Of a DNA stretch of 64,000 nt, positions 16,288-24,488 are shown piece by piece (position 1 is the stretch's first letter; the number at the start of each line of letters is the position of its first letter). Origin of the DNA: Streptomyces sp. 1331.2 (GTDB taxonomy: Bacteria; Actinomycetota; Actinomycetes; Streptomycetales; Streptomycetaceae). Location: contig NZ_OBMJ01000001.1 in the NCBI RefSeq assembly GCF_900199205.1, forward strand, positions 7,123,001 through 7,187,000, read 5' to 3'. A program made the position numbers and the translations under genes. The notes under the pieces are model-generated. The model was given only the letters and a program-made list of their open reading frames with translations, made no database searches and was not told the DNA's origin.

Positions 16288-16694
16288 GCGGCGTCCCCCT
16301 GTGGGCGTGGTGAGCCGGTCCCATTCGGTCTCTACGGATACGAGAGCTCCGCTGGTTCACGTTCCCGGGGAGAAAACGAGAGGGCGGAGTTCGTCGGCCA
16401 GGGGAGAGCGGCGGAGCCGGATTTGTGAAGTGTGCATGGCATTTCAATGGGGCATCCCCGGCGGGATGTTATCCAATGAAAGGAATTTGCTCACTGGTTA
16501 CTTGATTCGCGCAAGTCCCTTCCGTTCCTGGATGCTTTCTGACAGCATCGTCCGCTATCCGGTGATCGAATGCCGGTGGTCCATGCGCCGGTGTGCTCTC
16601 GAAGTGTCCATCTGTGGCCGATTTGTGCCCGGGTCGGATCGGTGAGCGGGGCCGGTTGACGCTACCGGGGACGTAGTCACGGGGGAGGAACTCG
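16288..16694. other. Divergent promoter region of the ABC export block
   Basis: The middle part (about 16430-16620) is clearly less GC-rich than its surroundings and has no reading frame with the local codon bias. It probably carries promoters for the minus-strand ATPase and the plus-strand permease. TTGACG at 16656-16661 is one possible -35 element, but no good -10 follows. Confidence 0.45.
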
Positions 16695-19600
16695 ATGCTC
16701 GGCTTCGTCGTGCGCAGACTGCGCGGGCGACTGCCGCTGGCTGCTGCCGTCCTGCTGACGGTGCTGATCGCCACGGCGGTGCTGACCGCCCTGGTGACCT
16801 TCAACAGCGGCGTCGGTCAGGCAGGCCTGCGGCAGGCGCTCCAAGGACCCGGTCATCTCCGGACCACGGTGGTGGTGACCGCCGAACACGGAGCGGACCA
16901 GCGGGAGAAGGACGAGGCGGCGCTCGCCGCCTACCGTCAGAAGCTCTTCGGTGAGCTGCCCGTGCACACCGACAGCCTGCTGCGCAGCCGCTCCTACGGC
17001 CTGCCGGTCGCCGGAACCGCCGGCACAGCGGGCACGGCCGGCACAGCGGGCACTGCAGGCACAACGGGCACGGCCGGCACCGAGGGTACGGCGGCTCGGG
17101 CCACCGGGGACAAGGCGGACCTGACGGTCCTCGCCGACGTCGACCGCGGCCGGACCCGACTGGTCGCCGGCGTCTGGCCCGCTGCCGTCGCCGGTCCCGT
17201 CCGGTCCACCGCTCCCCAAGTCGCCGTCCCCCAGGCCGTGCTGCCGCGCCTCGGTCTGACCGGGCAGGCCCTGCCCGCCGACGTACCGCTCGTCGACCGG
17301 CTCGACGGCAAGCCGCTGACCGTCCGTGTCACCGGCGTCTACCAGGCGCTCGACCCGTTCGACCCGTACTGGCGGATCGACCCGGTCGGCGGCCACGAGG
17401 TCGAGACCGGCGGCTTCACCACCTACGGCCCGATGATGGTCGACCAGAGCGCCTTCAGCACGGGCGGCCTGACCCAGAGCAGCCGCGGCTGGCTGCTCGA
17501 CGCCGACTTCGCGACCGTCGACCAGGCCACCGCCCAGGCGCTCGGCAACCGCGTCCAGGCCCTGACGGACGACGCACGGAAGACCGCTTCCCTCGGCGTG
17601 AACACCGAACTCTCCGACGTCATCAAAGAATTGACGGCCGGAATGGTGGTCGCCCGGTCCACCCTGCTGATCGGCGCCCTGCAGCTGGCCGTGCTCGCCG
17701 CGGCCGCCCTGCTGCTCGTCGTCCGCCTGATCGCGGCCCGCCAGGAGCGGGAGAACGAACTGCTCGCCGCCCGCGGCGCCTCCGGGACCCGCCTCGGCGG
17801 CTTCACCGCCCTGGAGCTGCTGCTGCTCGCCGCCCCCGCGGCGGTCTTCGCGCCCCTGCTCACCCCGACCCTGGTCCACGTCCTGGGCGGCCTCGGCCGG
17901 GCCCACCGGGTGACCCTGGATACCGGCATCGGCTGGACGCTGTGGCCCGTCGCACTGGTCTGCGCCCTCGCCTCCGTGGTGCTGGCCGCCGTGCCGAGCC
18001 TGCTGCGCGGAGCCGGAGCCGCCCTGCGCCGCAGGACCGGTCGCCGTCAGGCCCTGGTCTCCGGCGTGGCGCGCAACGGCGGCGACCTCGCCGTGCTGGT
18101 GCTGGCCGTCCTCGCCTACCAGCAGCTCGACCAGTACGGGGGCGGGCTGTCCGCCGACTCCTCCGGGGAACTCGGCATCGACCCGCTGCTGGTCGCCACC
18201 CCCACCCTGGCGCTCTGCGCGGGCACCTTGATCGTGCTGCGCCTGCTGCCGCTCGCCGCGGTCCTGGGCTCACGGGTGGCCGCGAGGGGTCGCGGCCTCG
18301 GCCCGGCCATGGTCGGCTGGCAGCTGGCCCGTCAGCCGGCCCGCGCCAACGGCCCGGTGCTGCTGCTCGTCCTGGCGGTGGCCACCGGCGTGCTCGCCCT
18401 CGGCCAGCACGCCACCTGGACCGCCTCCCAGCGCGACCGGGCCTCCTTCGACACGGCGGGTGGCCTGCGCATCTCCGCCGCGAACAGCCCGCTGATGGGC
18501 CAGGGCGGCCGCTACGGCGCCCTGCCGGGCGGCGACCGGCTGCTCCAGGTGGTGCGCTGGGAGCAGGCGCTGCCGGGTGGCACCGGGCAGATGCTCGCCA
18601 CGGACACCACCGCGCTCGCCGACCGCGTCCCGGTCCGCGAGGACCTGCTGGCAGGGAAGACGCGCCAGGAGCTCTTCGCCCCCCTGGCCGCCCCGCCCAG
18701 CCCGGCTGCCCCCGCTGCGCCCGCCGCCCAGGTCGCCCCCGCCGCCGAGGGGGCGCAGACCGAGGTCCCGCTGCCCGGCCACCCGCTGCGGATCGACGCC
18801 GACCTCTCCATCCGCCAGGAGTTCGACGCACAGCAGGTCGTGATCGGTGGCCGGTCCCTGAGGCAGTCCCCTCCCGAGGTGACGCTCCTGCTGCGGGACC
18901 GCTTCGGCTACATCCACAAGGCCCCCTTCGCCGGCCTCCCGATCAGCGGTGACCTGCTCGCCTCGGCCTCGCTGAGCGACCTCACCGGCGCCCCGGCGGG
19001 CTCGGCCGCCACCCCGCTCAGCGTGGTCGGGGCGACGGTGACCTTCAGCGACCGGGCCGCCGGCGAGCTCACCATCCACCGGCTGGCCGTCTCCGACACC
19101 GCCGACGGGGCGGCCACCCCCGTCGCGGTGCCGGCCGGCCTGTCCTGGAAGGCCACCGCGCTGCCCCGGCCCACGAACGGGAAGCCCACGGCCGTCGTCG
19201 CTCCCGGCCCGGCGCAGGACGACCGGCTGCTGAGCGTCAGCTACGTCTTCGCGGACGGCACCGGAGAGTCCCTGCGGACCGTCGTCGGCCCGGCCGGCCC
19301 GTCCGTAGCGGCGGCGCCGTCGATCCTGTCCGGCGTCGCCACCCGCGGCTACCTCGCAATGGTCGGCGCCTCGGTCGGCGACACCATCCGGGTGCCGGTC
19401 TCCGGCACCACCCTCTCGGTCAAGATCACCGGTGTGGTCGAGGCCGTACCGGTGGCCGGCCGCGACGCGCTGGTCGTCGACCTGGCCACCACCGCCCGGC
19501 TGCTGGCCGAGGACGGCCGCTCGCTGTCCGGCCGCGCCGAATGGTGGCTGCCCGCCTCCGGCCCCGGCGACCGCACTCCGGCCGAGGCCGCCGCCGCCCT

Positions 19601-20102
19601 GCGTTCCGCCCCCGGGGGCCAGGACGTCCAGGTCTACGACGAGGCCTCCGAACGCCTCCTCGGCGACCCGGTCGGGGCCGCCCCGCAGAGCGCGCTGATG
19701 GCGATCGCGGTCGCCACCGCCGTGCTCGCGGCGATCGGCTTCGGCGCCGCCGTGGCCGGTTCCGCCCGGCAACGCACCCAGGACTCCGCCCTGCTGCTCG
19801 CCCTGGGCGCACCCCGCCGGGTGGTGCGACGCGCGACCACGGCCGAGTACGGCCTGCTGATCGGGCTCGCCAGCGTCGTCGGCGTCGTCCTCGGAGCCCT
19901 GCTCGTCCACCTGATCGTGCCGTTCATGGTGCTGACCTCCGCCGCCAGGCGGCCCCTGCCCGAGGCAGTGATCCGGTTGCCGGTGGGTCAGGTCCTGCTG
20001 CTCACGCTCGCGATCGCCGTTGTCCCGCTGCTGTCGGCCTTCCTGATCGGACGCCGCGGTCGAAACGTGGCCTCCCGGCTGCGCCTCGTGGAGGAGATGT
20101 GA
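16695..20102 (+). CDS. Giant FtsX-like ABC transporter permease (first of pair)
   Basis: 1135 residues. The order is an N-terminal helix (about 10-35), a large extracellular domain containing a nine-unit Gly-Thr-Ala repeat, a block of helices (about 315-420), a further helical block (about 455-570), a second extracellular domain, and a C-terminal FtsX core of three helices (about 995-1125: AIAVATAVLAAIGFGAAVAG, then LIGLASVVGVVLGALLVHLIV). This is the duplicated ABC3-permease layout of actinobacterial export systems. GGGGGAGGAA precedes the ATG. Its TGA stop overlaps the GTG of the second permease, so the pair is translationally coupled. The substrate is unknown; peptides or lipids are typical. 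Confidence 0.85.
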   Translation: MLGFVVRRLRGRLPLAAAVLLTVLIATAVLTALVTFNSGVGQAGLRQALQGPGHLRTTVVVTAEHGADQREKDEAALAAYRQKLFGELPVHTDSLLRSRSYGLPVAGTAGTAGTAGTAGTAGTTGTAGTEGTAARATGDKADLTVLADVDRGRTRLVAGVWPAAVAGPVRSTAPQVAVPQAVLPRLGLTGQALPADVPLVDRLDGKPLTVRVTGVYQALDPFDPYWRIDPVGGHEVETGGFTTYGPMMVDQSAFSTGGLTQSSRGWLLDADFATVDQATAQALGNRVQALTDDARKTASLGVNTELSDVIKELTAGMVVARSTLLIGALQLAVLAAAALLLVVRLIAARQERENELLAARGASGTRLGGFTALELLLLAAPAAVFAPLLTPTLVHVLGGLGRAHRVTLDTGIGWTLWPVALVCALASVVLAAVPSLLRGAGAALRRRTGRRQALVSGVARNGGDLAVLVLAVLAYQQLDQYGGGLSADSSGELGIDPLLVATPTLALCAGTLIVLRLLPLAAVLGSRVAARGRGLGPAMVGWQLARQPARANGPVLLLVLAVATGVLALGQHATWTASQRDRASFDTAGGLRISAANSPLMGQGGRYGALPGGDRLLQVVRWEQALPGGTGQMLATDTTALADRVPVREDLLAGKTRQELFAPLAAPPSPAAPAAPAAQVAPAAEGAQTEVPLPGHPLRIDADLSIRQEFDAQQVVIGGRSLRQSPPEVTLLLRDRFGYIHKAPFAGLPISGDLLASASLSDLTGAPAGSAATPLSVVGATVTFSDRAAGELTIHRLAVSDTADGAATPVAVPAGLSWKATALPRPTNGKPTAVVAPGPAQDDRLLSVSYVFADGTGESLRTVVGPAGPSVAAAPSILSGVATRGYLAMVGASVGDTIRVPVSGTTLSVKITGVVEAVPVAGRDALVVDLATTARLLAEDGRSLSGRAEWWLPASGPGDRTPAEAAAALRSAPGGQDVQVYDEASERLLGDPVGAAPQSALMAIAVATAVLAAIGFGAAVAGSARQRTQDSALLLALGAPRRVVRRATTAEYGLLIGLASVVGVVLGALLVHLIVPFMVLTSAARRPLPEAVIRLPVGQVLLLTLAIAVVPLLSAFLIGRRGRNVASRLRLVEEM
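17013..17093 (+). repeat. Nine 9-bp units encoding (Gly-Thr-Ala)n inside the permease
   Basis: Nine consecutive GGN-ACN-GCN-type triplets of codons give a Gly-Thr-Ala/Thr/Glu tract in the first extracellular domain. Codons vary between units, so the tract is old enough to have diverged at third positions. It is likely a flexible surface linker. Confidence 0.85.
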
Positions 20103-22963
20103 CCACCAAGGCCGACACCCCCGTGTCCGCGCACCGGAACCAGCGCAACCACCACCGCAATCACCACCGCAACGACCGTCGCAACCACCGGGACGACCAC
20201 CGTCCCGCACGCTGGGTCCGCACCCGCTTGGGCGCGAACCCGCTCGCAGCCCTGCTCATGGCGGCCCTCGCGTTCGTCACGATCTTCCTGGCGGCGGCCT
20301 TCCCCCGGCTGGCCGACCGGGGCGCGGACGCGGCGCTGCGGGATTTCGTGAGCCAGCGCGGCCTCACCGCGACCAGCCTGCAGACCACGTCCAGGCTCAG
20401 GCCGGAGGACGCCGGCCCCGTCCTCGACACCGTCCAGAAGGTGCTCCTGGAGCGGGTCGGTGCGAAGCTGCCGCTGGCCGGTGCCGGACAGGCCCACGGT
20501 GCCCGCAGCACGGGCTACGGGCCGATGAACAACCCGAACTACACCCGGGTCGGCGACCGCAACCCGCCGGGCCTCTCCCTGGTCTACCTGCAGGGCCTCG
20601 CCGACCGGGTGACGCTGGTCGAGGGGGCCTGGCCGGGCGCCGCGGACCCCGGTGCCCCGCTGCCGATCGTGGTGAGCCGACAGGCCGCCGACGCCATCGG
20701 CATCAAGCTCGGCGACCACGTCGACAACGGTGCCGACGTGACCGGCAAGCCGCTGGTCAGCGTGGTGACCGGCTTCTACCGGGTCAACGACCCGCGCGAC
20801 CCGTACTGGGAGGACATCGGCTGCCCGGACCGCGCCTGCTTCCAGGCCGGGAACAACGGCAACGACTTTCTGAAGACCACCGGCTTCCTCGACGGCGGGA
20901 GCCTGCGCACGCTGGCCACCTGGGGCTGGACGGTCGACGACTTCTGGCGGCTGCCCGTCGACGTCGCCGCGCTGCGCGCGGACCAGCTCGACCGGACCCG
21001 CAGCACCCTCAACTCCTTCGTCTCCGGGCCCGACGCCGCGCTCCTCGGTCGGGTGACCGGCCGCGCCGACCTGCACACCTCCGCGCTTCTGAGCTCCATC
21101 CTGACCAGCGCGGACACCCGCCTGCAGGCCGCGCGGCCGCTCAGCGGGATCGGCCCCGCCGGGGTCGCCGGCGTCGCCGCGGTGGTGCTGTTCCTGGCCG
21201 CCGCGCTCACCACCGACCGGCGCACCGCCGAGATCCGGCTGCTGCGGGCCCGCGGCGGCTCGCTCCTCGGCGTGCTGCGGCGCCTGCTCGGCGAGGGCCT
21301 GGTGACGGTCATGCCCGCCGCCGTGCTCGCGACCGCGCTCGCCCTGGTCCTGCTGCCGACCCCGCGGTGGGGCGACGCGGTGCTCGCGGCCCTCGCCGCG
21401 ACGCTGCTCGCGCTGCTGGCCTTCCCCGCCCGGGCCGCGCTGCTGTGGTCGCGAGAGCGGGCCGGCGGCGGCCGGCGCCGGCTGGTCGGCGAGCTCGTCG
21501 TCCTGGCGGTCACCGTCGCGGCCGTGGTCGAGGTGCGGCGCCGCGGCGTCGGACAGGCCGGCGCCGCTCCGGACCCGCTGCTGGTCGCCGCCCCGCTGCT
21601 GCTCGCGGTGACCGGTGGACTGCTGCTCGCCCGGATCGAGCCGCTGGTGGTCGGCCGGCTGGCGGCGCTGGCCGGCCGCGGCCGTGGTCTGGTCGCCTTC
21701 CTGGGTCTGGCCCGGGCCGCCCGGGACTCCTCGGGCCGCCGGAGCCCGTCCGTGCTGCCGCTGCTCGCGCTGCTGATCGCCGTCACCACGACGGGATTCG
21801 GCGCCACCGTGCTCGACACGGTGGAGCAGAGCCGGACGCGCGCCGCGCAGGTCATGGCCGGCGGCGACGTCTCCGTCACCATCCCCGCGTACGGGAAGCT
21901 CTCGGAGGAGTTCACCAAGGCGGCCGGCGAGTTGCCGGGCACCCGCGCCGCGACCGCGGCGTGGGTGGAGCCGAAGGCCACCTTCATCGGCGGCGACCAG
22001 GACTACACCCGGGCCTCCCTGGTGGTCGTCGAGCCGAAGGCGTACGCCGAGATCGCCCGCACGCTCGGGATCGGCGAGTTCGACCCGGCGAAGCTCGCGG
22101 GCACTCCCGGCGGCCCGGACACCCCGCTGCCCGCACTGTTCAGCAGCGACCTGGTCAAGCGGCTGAGCACCGGCGCCGCCAAGGTGCGCACGCCCAACGG
22201 CAACGAGCTGCGCACCAGCGTCGCCGGGATCGTCGACGCCACCCCGGCGCTGCCGGACCCGGGCCTGCCGTTCGTCGTGGTGGCTGCCGGGCCCGCGGCC
22301 GAACGCCTGCCGGAGAAGGTGCAGGTGAACAGCTGGTTCGCGGTCGGCGACCTCGACCCCGAGCAGGTCAGGACGACCCTGCGGGAGAAGGGCCTGACCC
22401 AGCCGACCGGCCTCGCCAAGCGGCTCGCGGACGAGGCCGCGGCCGGCGGCCGGGGCACCCACGGGCTGCCCGCCGGGTACAACGTGCGCAGCAGCCGGGA
22501 AACCTCGGCCGCGCTCGCCGACGACCCGCTGCAGCACGCCGCCGGACGGCTGTTCTGGTACGCGGCCGCGGCCGGCGCCGGATTCGCCGTGCTGGCCGTC
22601 CTGCTGACGCTGTTCCGGGCCGCGCCCGAGCGCACGGCCGTGCTCGCCCGGCTGCGGACCATGGGCCTGCGCCCCCGGCAGGGGCTGGCGCTGATCGTCG
22701 CCGAGGCGATGCCGCAGGCCCTGGCGGCAGCCGTCGGAGGCGGCCTGGTCGCCACGGCGGCCGTCGGACTGCTCGGTTCGGCCTTCGACATCTCCACCCT
22801 GGTCGGCGCCAGGGTCGGCGACGTGCTCGCCCCGGCGCTGCTGCCGGTGCTGCTGCCCACGGCGGGCCTGGCCCTGCTGGTCGGCCTCGTCGTGGTGCTG
22901 GAGACACTCATCGCCGGCCGGCGCCAGATCGCCACCGAACTGCGCGCGGGGGAGCGGCAATGA
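20099..22963 (+). CDS. Giant FtsX-like ABC transporter permease (second of pair)
   Basis: 954 residues with the same two-block layout as the preceding permease. The first helix (LAALLMAALAFVTIFLAAAF) is near residue 48, then an extracellular domain, helices from about 355, a second extracellular domain and a C-terminal FtsX core ending VVVLETLIAG. The first 40 residues are unusual, rich in His, Asn and Arg (HRNQRNHHRNHH and more), and should face the cytoplasm. The GTG at 20099 overlaps the upstream stop (GTGA) with GGAGGAG just before. The stop overlaps a tiny reading frame (ATGA) that leads to the ATPase gene. Confidence 0.85.
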   Translation: MTTKADTPVSAHRNQRNHHRNHHRNDRRNHRDDHRPARWVRTRLGANPLAALLMAALAFVTIFLAAAFPRLADRGADAALRDFVSQRGLTATSLQTTSRLRPEDAGPVLDTVQKVLLERVGAKLPLAGAGQAHGARSTGYGPMNNPNYTRVGDRNPPGLSLVYLQGLADRVTLVEGAWPGAADPGAPLPIVVSRQAADAIGIKLGDHVDNGADVTGKPLVSVVTGFYRVNDPRDPYWEDIGCPDRACFQAGNNGNDFLKTTGFLDGGSLRTLATWGWTVDDFWRLPVDVAALRADQLDRTRSTLNSFVSGPDAALLGRVTGRADLHTSALLSSILTSADTRLQAARPLSGIGPAGVAGVAAVVLFLAAALTTDRRTAEIRLLRARGGSLLGVLRRLLGEGLVTVMPAAVLATALALVLLPTPRWGDAVLAALAATLLALLAFPARAALLWSRERAGGGRRRLVGELVVLAVTVAAVVEVRRRGVGQAGAAPDPLLVAAPLLLAVTGGLLLARIEPLVVGRLAALAGRGRGLVAFLGLARAARDSSGRRSPSVLPLLALLIAVTTTGFGATVLDTVEQSRTRAAQVMAGGDVSVTIPAYGKLSEEFTKAAGELPGTRAATAAWVEPKATFIGGDQDYTRASLVVVEPKAYAEIARTLGIGEFDPAKLAGTPGGPDTPLPALFSSDLVKRLSTGAAKVRTPNGNELRTSVAGIVDATPALPDPGLPFVVVAAGPAAERLPEKVQVNSWFAVGDLDPEQVRTTLREKGLTQPTGLAKRLADEAAAGGRGTHGLPAGYNVRSSRETSAALADDPLQHAAGRLFWYAAAAGAGFAVLAVLLTLFRAAPERTAVLARLRTMGLRPRQGLALIVAEAMPQALAAAVGGGLVATAAVGLLGSAFDISTLVGARVGDVLAPALLPVLLPTAGLALLVGLVVVLETLIAGRRQIATELRAGERQ

Positions 22964-23040
22964 CGCGGAAGCCGGGTGCAGGAGCCGGGCGGGCCGTGGC
23001 GGTGCCGTGGCGGCGGGGAGCGGTGGGAGCAGCGGGATGA
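22960..23040 (+). CDS. Tiny reading frame in a coupling chain (26 aa)
   Basis: The ATG overlaps the stop of the second permease (ATGA), and the frame ends in a TGA that overlaps the next tiny frame. The product (MTRKPGAG and so on) is Gly/Arg-rich and looks like no known protein. It may exist only to carry ribosomes from the permease to the ATPase gene. Whether the peptide is made is unknown. Confidence 0.35.
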   Translation: MTRKPGAGAGRAVAVPWRRGAVGAAG

Positions 23041-23102
23041 GGCAGCGCCGGACGAGGCAGTGCGGGACGAAGCAGACAGTCGAGACAGGAGACGAGCGGT
23101 GA
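23037..23102 (+). CDS. Second tiny reading frame in the coupling chain (21 aa)
   Basis: The ATG at 23037 overlaps the previous TGA, and the TGA at 23100-23102 overlaps the GTG of the ATPase gene. The peptide (MRQRRTRQCG and so on) is basic with no recognisable feature. The AGGAGA ribosome site of the ATPase lies inside its last codons. Confidence 0.35.
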   Translation: MRQRRTRQCGTKQTVETGDER

Positions 23103-24088
23103 ACAGCACCCCCCAGGGGCAGACGGTCGTCGAGGCCCCCAGCCTGCAGGAACTCCGGCAGCGGGCGCTCGCGGCCGCCGCGCCCAAGGCGTACGGCGAG
23201 GGCGCGGCCATCGTCTGTGACCGGCTGGTCCGGATCTTCAGCGCCGAGGGCGTCGAGGTCCAGGCCCTCCAGGGGCTGGAACTGACCATCCAGCAGGGCG
23301 ACCTGGTCGCCCTGGTCGGAGCCTCCGGCAGCGGCAAGTCCACCCTGCTCACCATCCTCGCAGGGCTGGACGTGCCGACCGCCGGCACGGCCACCGTGGC
23401 CGGCTGCGACCTGCTGGAGATGTCCGCCAGGGAGCGGCTGCGCTACCGCCGTGAGGTGGTCGGCTTCATCTGGCAGCAGACGGCCCGCAACCTGCTGCCC
23501 TTCCTCACCGCCGCCGAGAACATCGCCCTGCCGATGCAGTTGCGCGGCCGCCGGTCGAGCACCGGCGGGGCGAAGCGGCAGGCGGCCCGGGTGGCCGAGT
23601 TGATGGAGGCGCTGGAGATCGGCGCGCTCGCCCACCGGCGCCCGGACGAGCTCTCCGGCGGTCAGCAGCAGCGGGTGGCGATCGCGGTGGCGATGGCCAA
23701 CAACCCGCCGGTGCTGCTCGCGGACGAGCCCACCGGCGAGCTGGACTCCGAGACCGCGGGAGTGATCTTCGAGTCCTTCCGCACCGTCAACCGGGAACTC
23801 GGCGCGACGGTCGTCATCGTCACCCACGACCCGATGGTCGCCGGAGAGGTGCGCCGCACGGTCGCCATCCGGGACGGGCGGACCAGCAGCGAGGTGTTGC
23901 GCCGTACCGTCACGGACGAGCACGGCGAGGAGTCGGTCAACGAGCGCGAGTACGTGATGCTGGACCGCACCGGGCGGGTGCAGTTGCCGGTGAAGTTCCT
24001 GGAGGCGCTCGGCATGGAGCACCGGGTGGCGGTCGACCTCGCGGCCGACCACATCGAGGTCCGGCCGGACGACATCGCCGGGCACTGA
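23099..24088 (+). CDS. ABC transporter ATP-binding protein with C-terminal extension
   Basis: 329 residues. Walker A is GASGSGKST (near residue 80), the Q-loop is FIWQQTARN, the signature is ELSGGQQQRVAIAVAMA, Walker B is VLLADEPTG and the switch is VTHDP, again the MacB/LolD class. About 60 residues follow the nucleotide domain and read YVMLDRTGRVQLPVKFLEALG, a short AbrB/SpoVT-like strand-turn pattern that may be a regulatory tail. The GTG start has AGGAGA six bases before it and overlaps the preceding tiny frame. It is the evident energy subunit for the two permeases upstream. Confidence 0.88.
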   Translation: MNSTPQGQTVVEAPSLQELRQRALAAAAPKAYGEGAAIVCDRLVRIFSAEGVEVQALQGLELTIQQGDLVALVGASGSGKSTLLTILAGLDVPTAGTATVAGCDLLEMSARERLRYRREVVGFIWQQTARNLLPFLTAAENIALPMQLRGRRSSTGGAKRQAARVAELMEALEIGALAHRRPDELSGGQQQRVAIAVAMANNPPVLLADEPTGELDSETAGVIFESFRTVNRELGATVVIVTHDPMVAGEVRRTVAIRDGRTSSEVLRRTVTDEHGEESVNEREYVMLDRTGRVQLPVKFLEALGMEHRVAVDLAADHIEVRPDDIAGH

Positions 24089-24145
24089 GCCGGCTCGGGA
24101 GGCCTGGGCGGCGCGAGTGGTGCGGGCGGAGCGGCTGGTGCAGCG

Positions 24146-24337
24146 TCAGCTGTCGCCGCCGCCGCCCATCCGCTGGAAGAGGCCGCTGCCCTCGGCGTTC
24201 GTCCGCTGGTCGGGCGGCGGCTCCTCCCGCGCGGCGCGCTCGCCGCGGGCGGTGGCCGTGCAGAGGGCGAAGACGAGCAGGGCACTGGCCGCCACGGCGA
24301 GGATGCCCAGTGCGGTCAGGACGCGTAGCCAGGTCAA
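24146..24337 (-). CDS. Small single-pass membrane protein, unknown function
   Basis: 63 residues. One membrane helix (TALGILAVAASALLVFALCTA, about residues 8-28) is followed by a polar cytoplasmic-type tail with EEPPPDQR and GLFQRMGGGG. The TTG start at 24337 is chosen because AGGAGG stands seven bases upstream; the longer ATG version lacks any such site. It converges with the ABC export operon. No family is recognised. Confidence 0.6.
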   Translation of the reverse strand: MTWLRVLTALGILAVAASALLVFALCTATARGERAAREEPPPDQRTNAEGSGLFQRMGGGGDS

Positions 24338-24488
24338 GGTAGTGCCTCCTGGGGACGGTGCGGGGTACCTCGCCGCGGGATGTATCGGCAGGTCGGCCCG
24401 CACGGTCGAGTGCCCACGGACGGTTCTTCCCGCCGGGGGCCGCGCGAGAGGTCGCCCGCATGGGCGCTCGAAGCACTGGCAGGGCGCG

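Noticed and set aside
16286..16645. 119-codon plus-strand open frame in the divergent ABC promoter region
   Set aside because: It lacks a ribosome site and third-position G/C bias, and overlaps the AT-richer promoter area.
19541..20098. N-terminal extension of the second permease in the same open frame
   Set aside because: It is the out-of-frame shadow of the first permease; the GTGA overlap with GGAGGAG gives a clear start at 20099.
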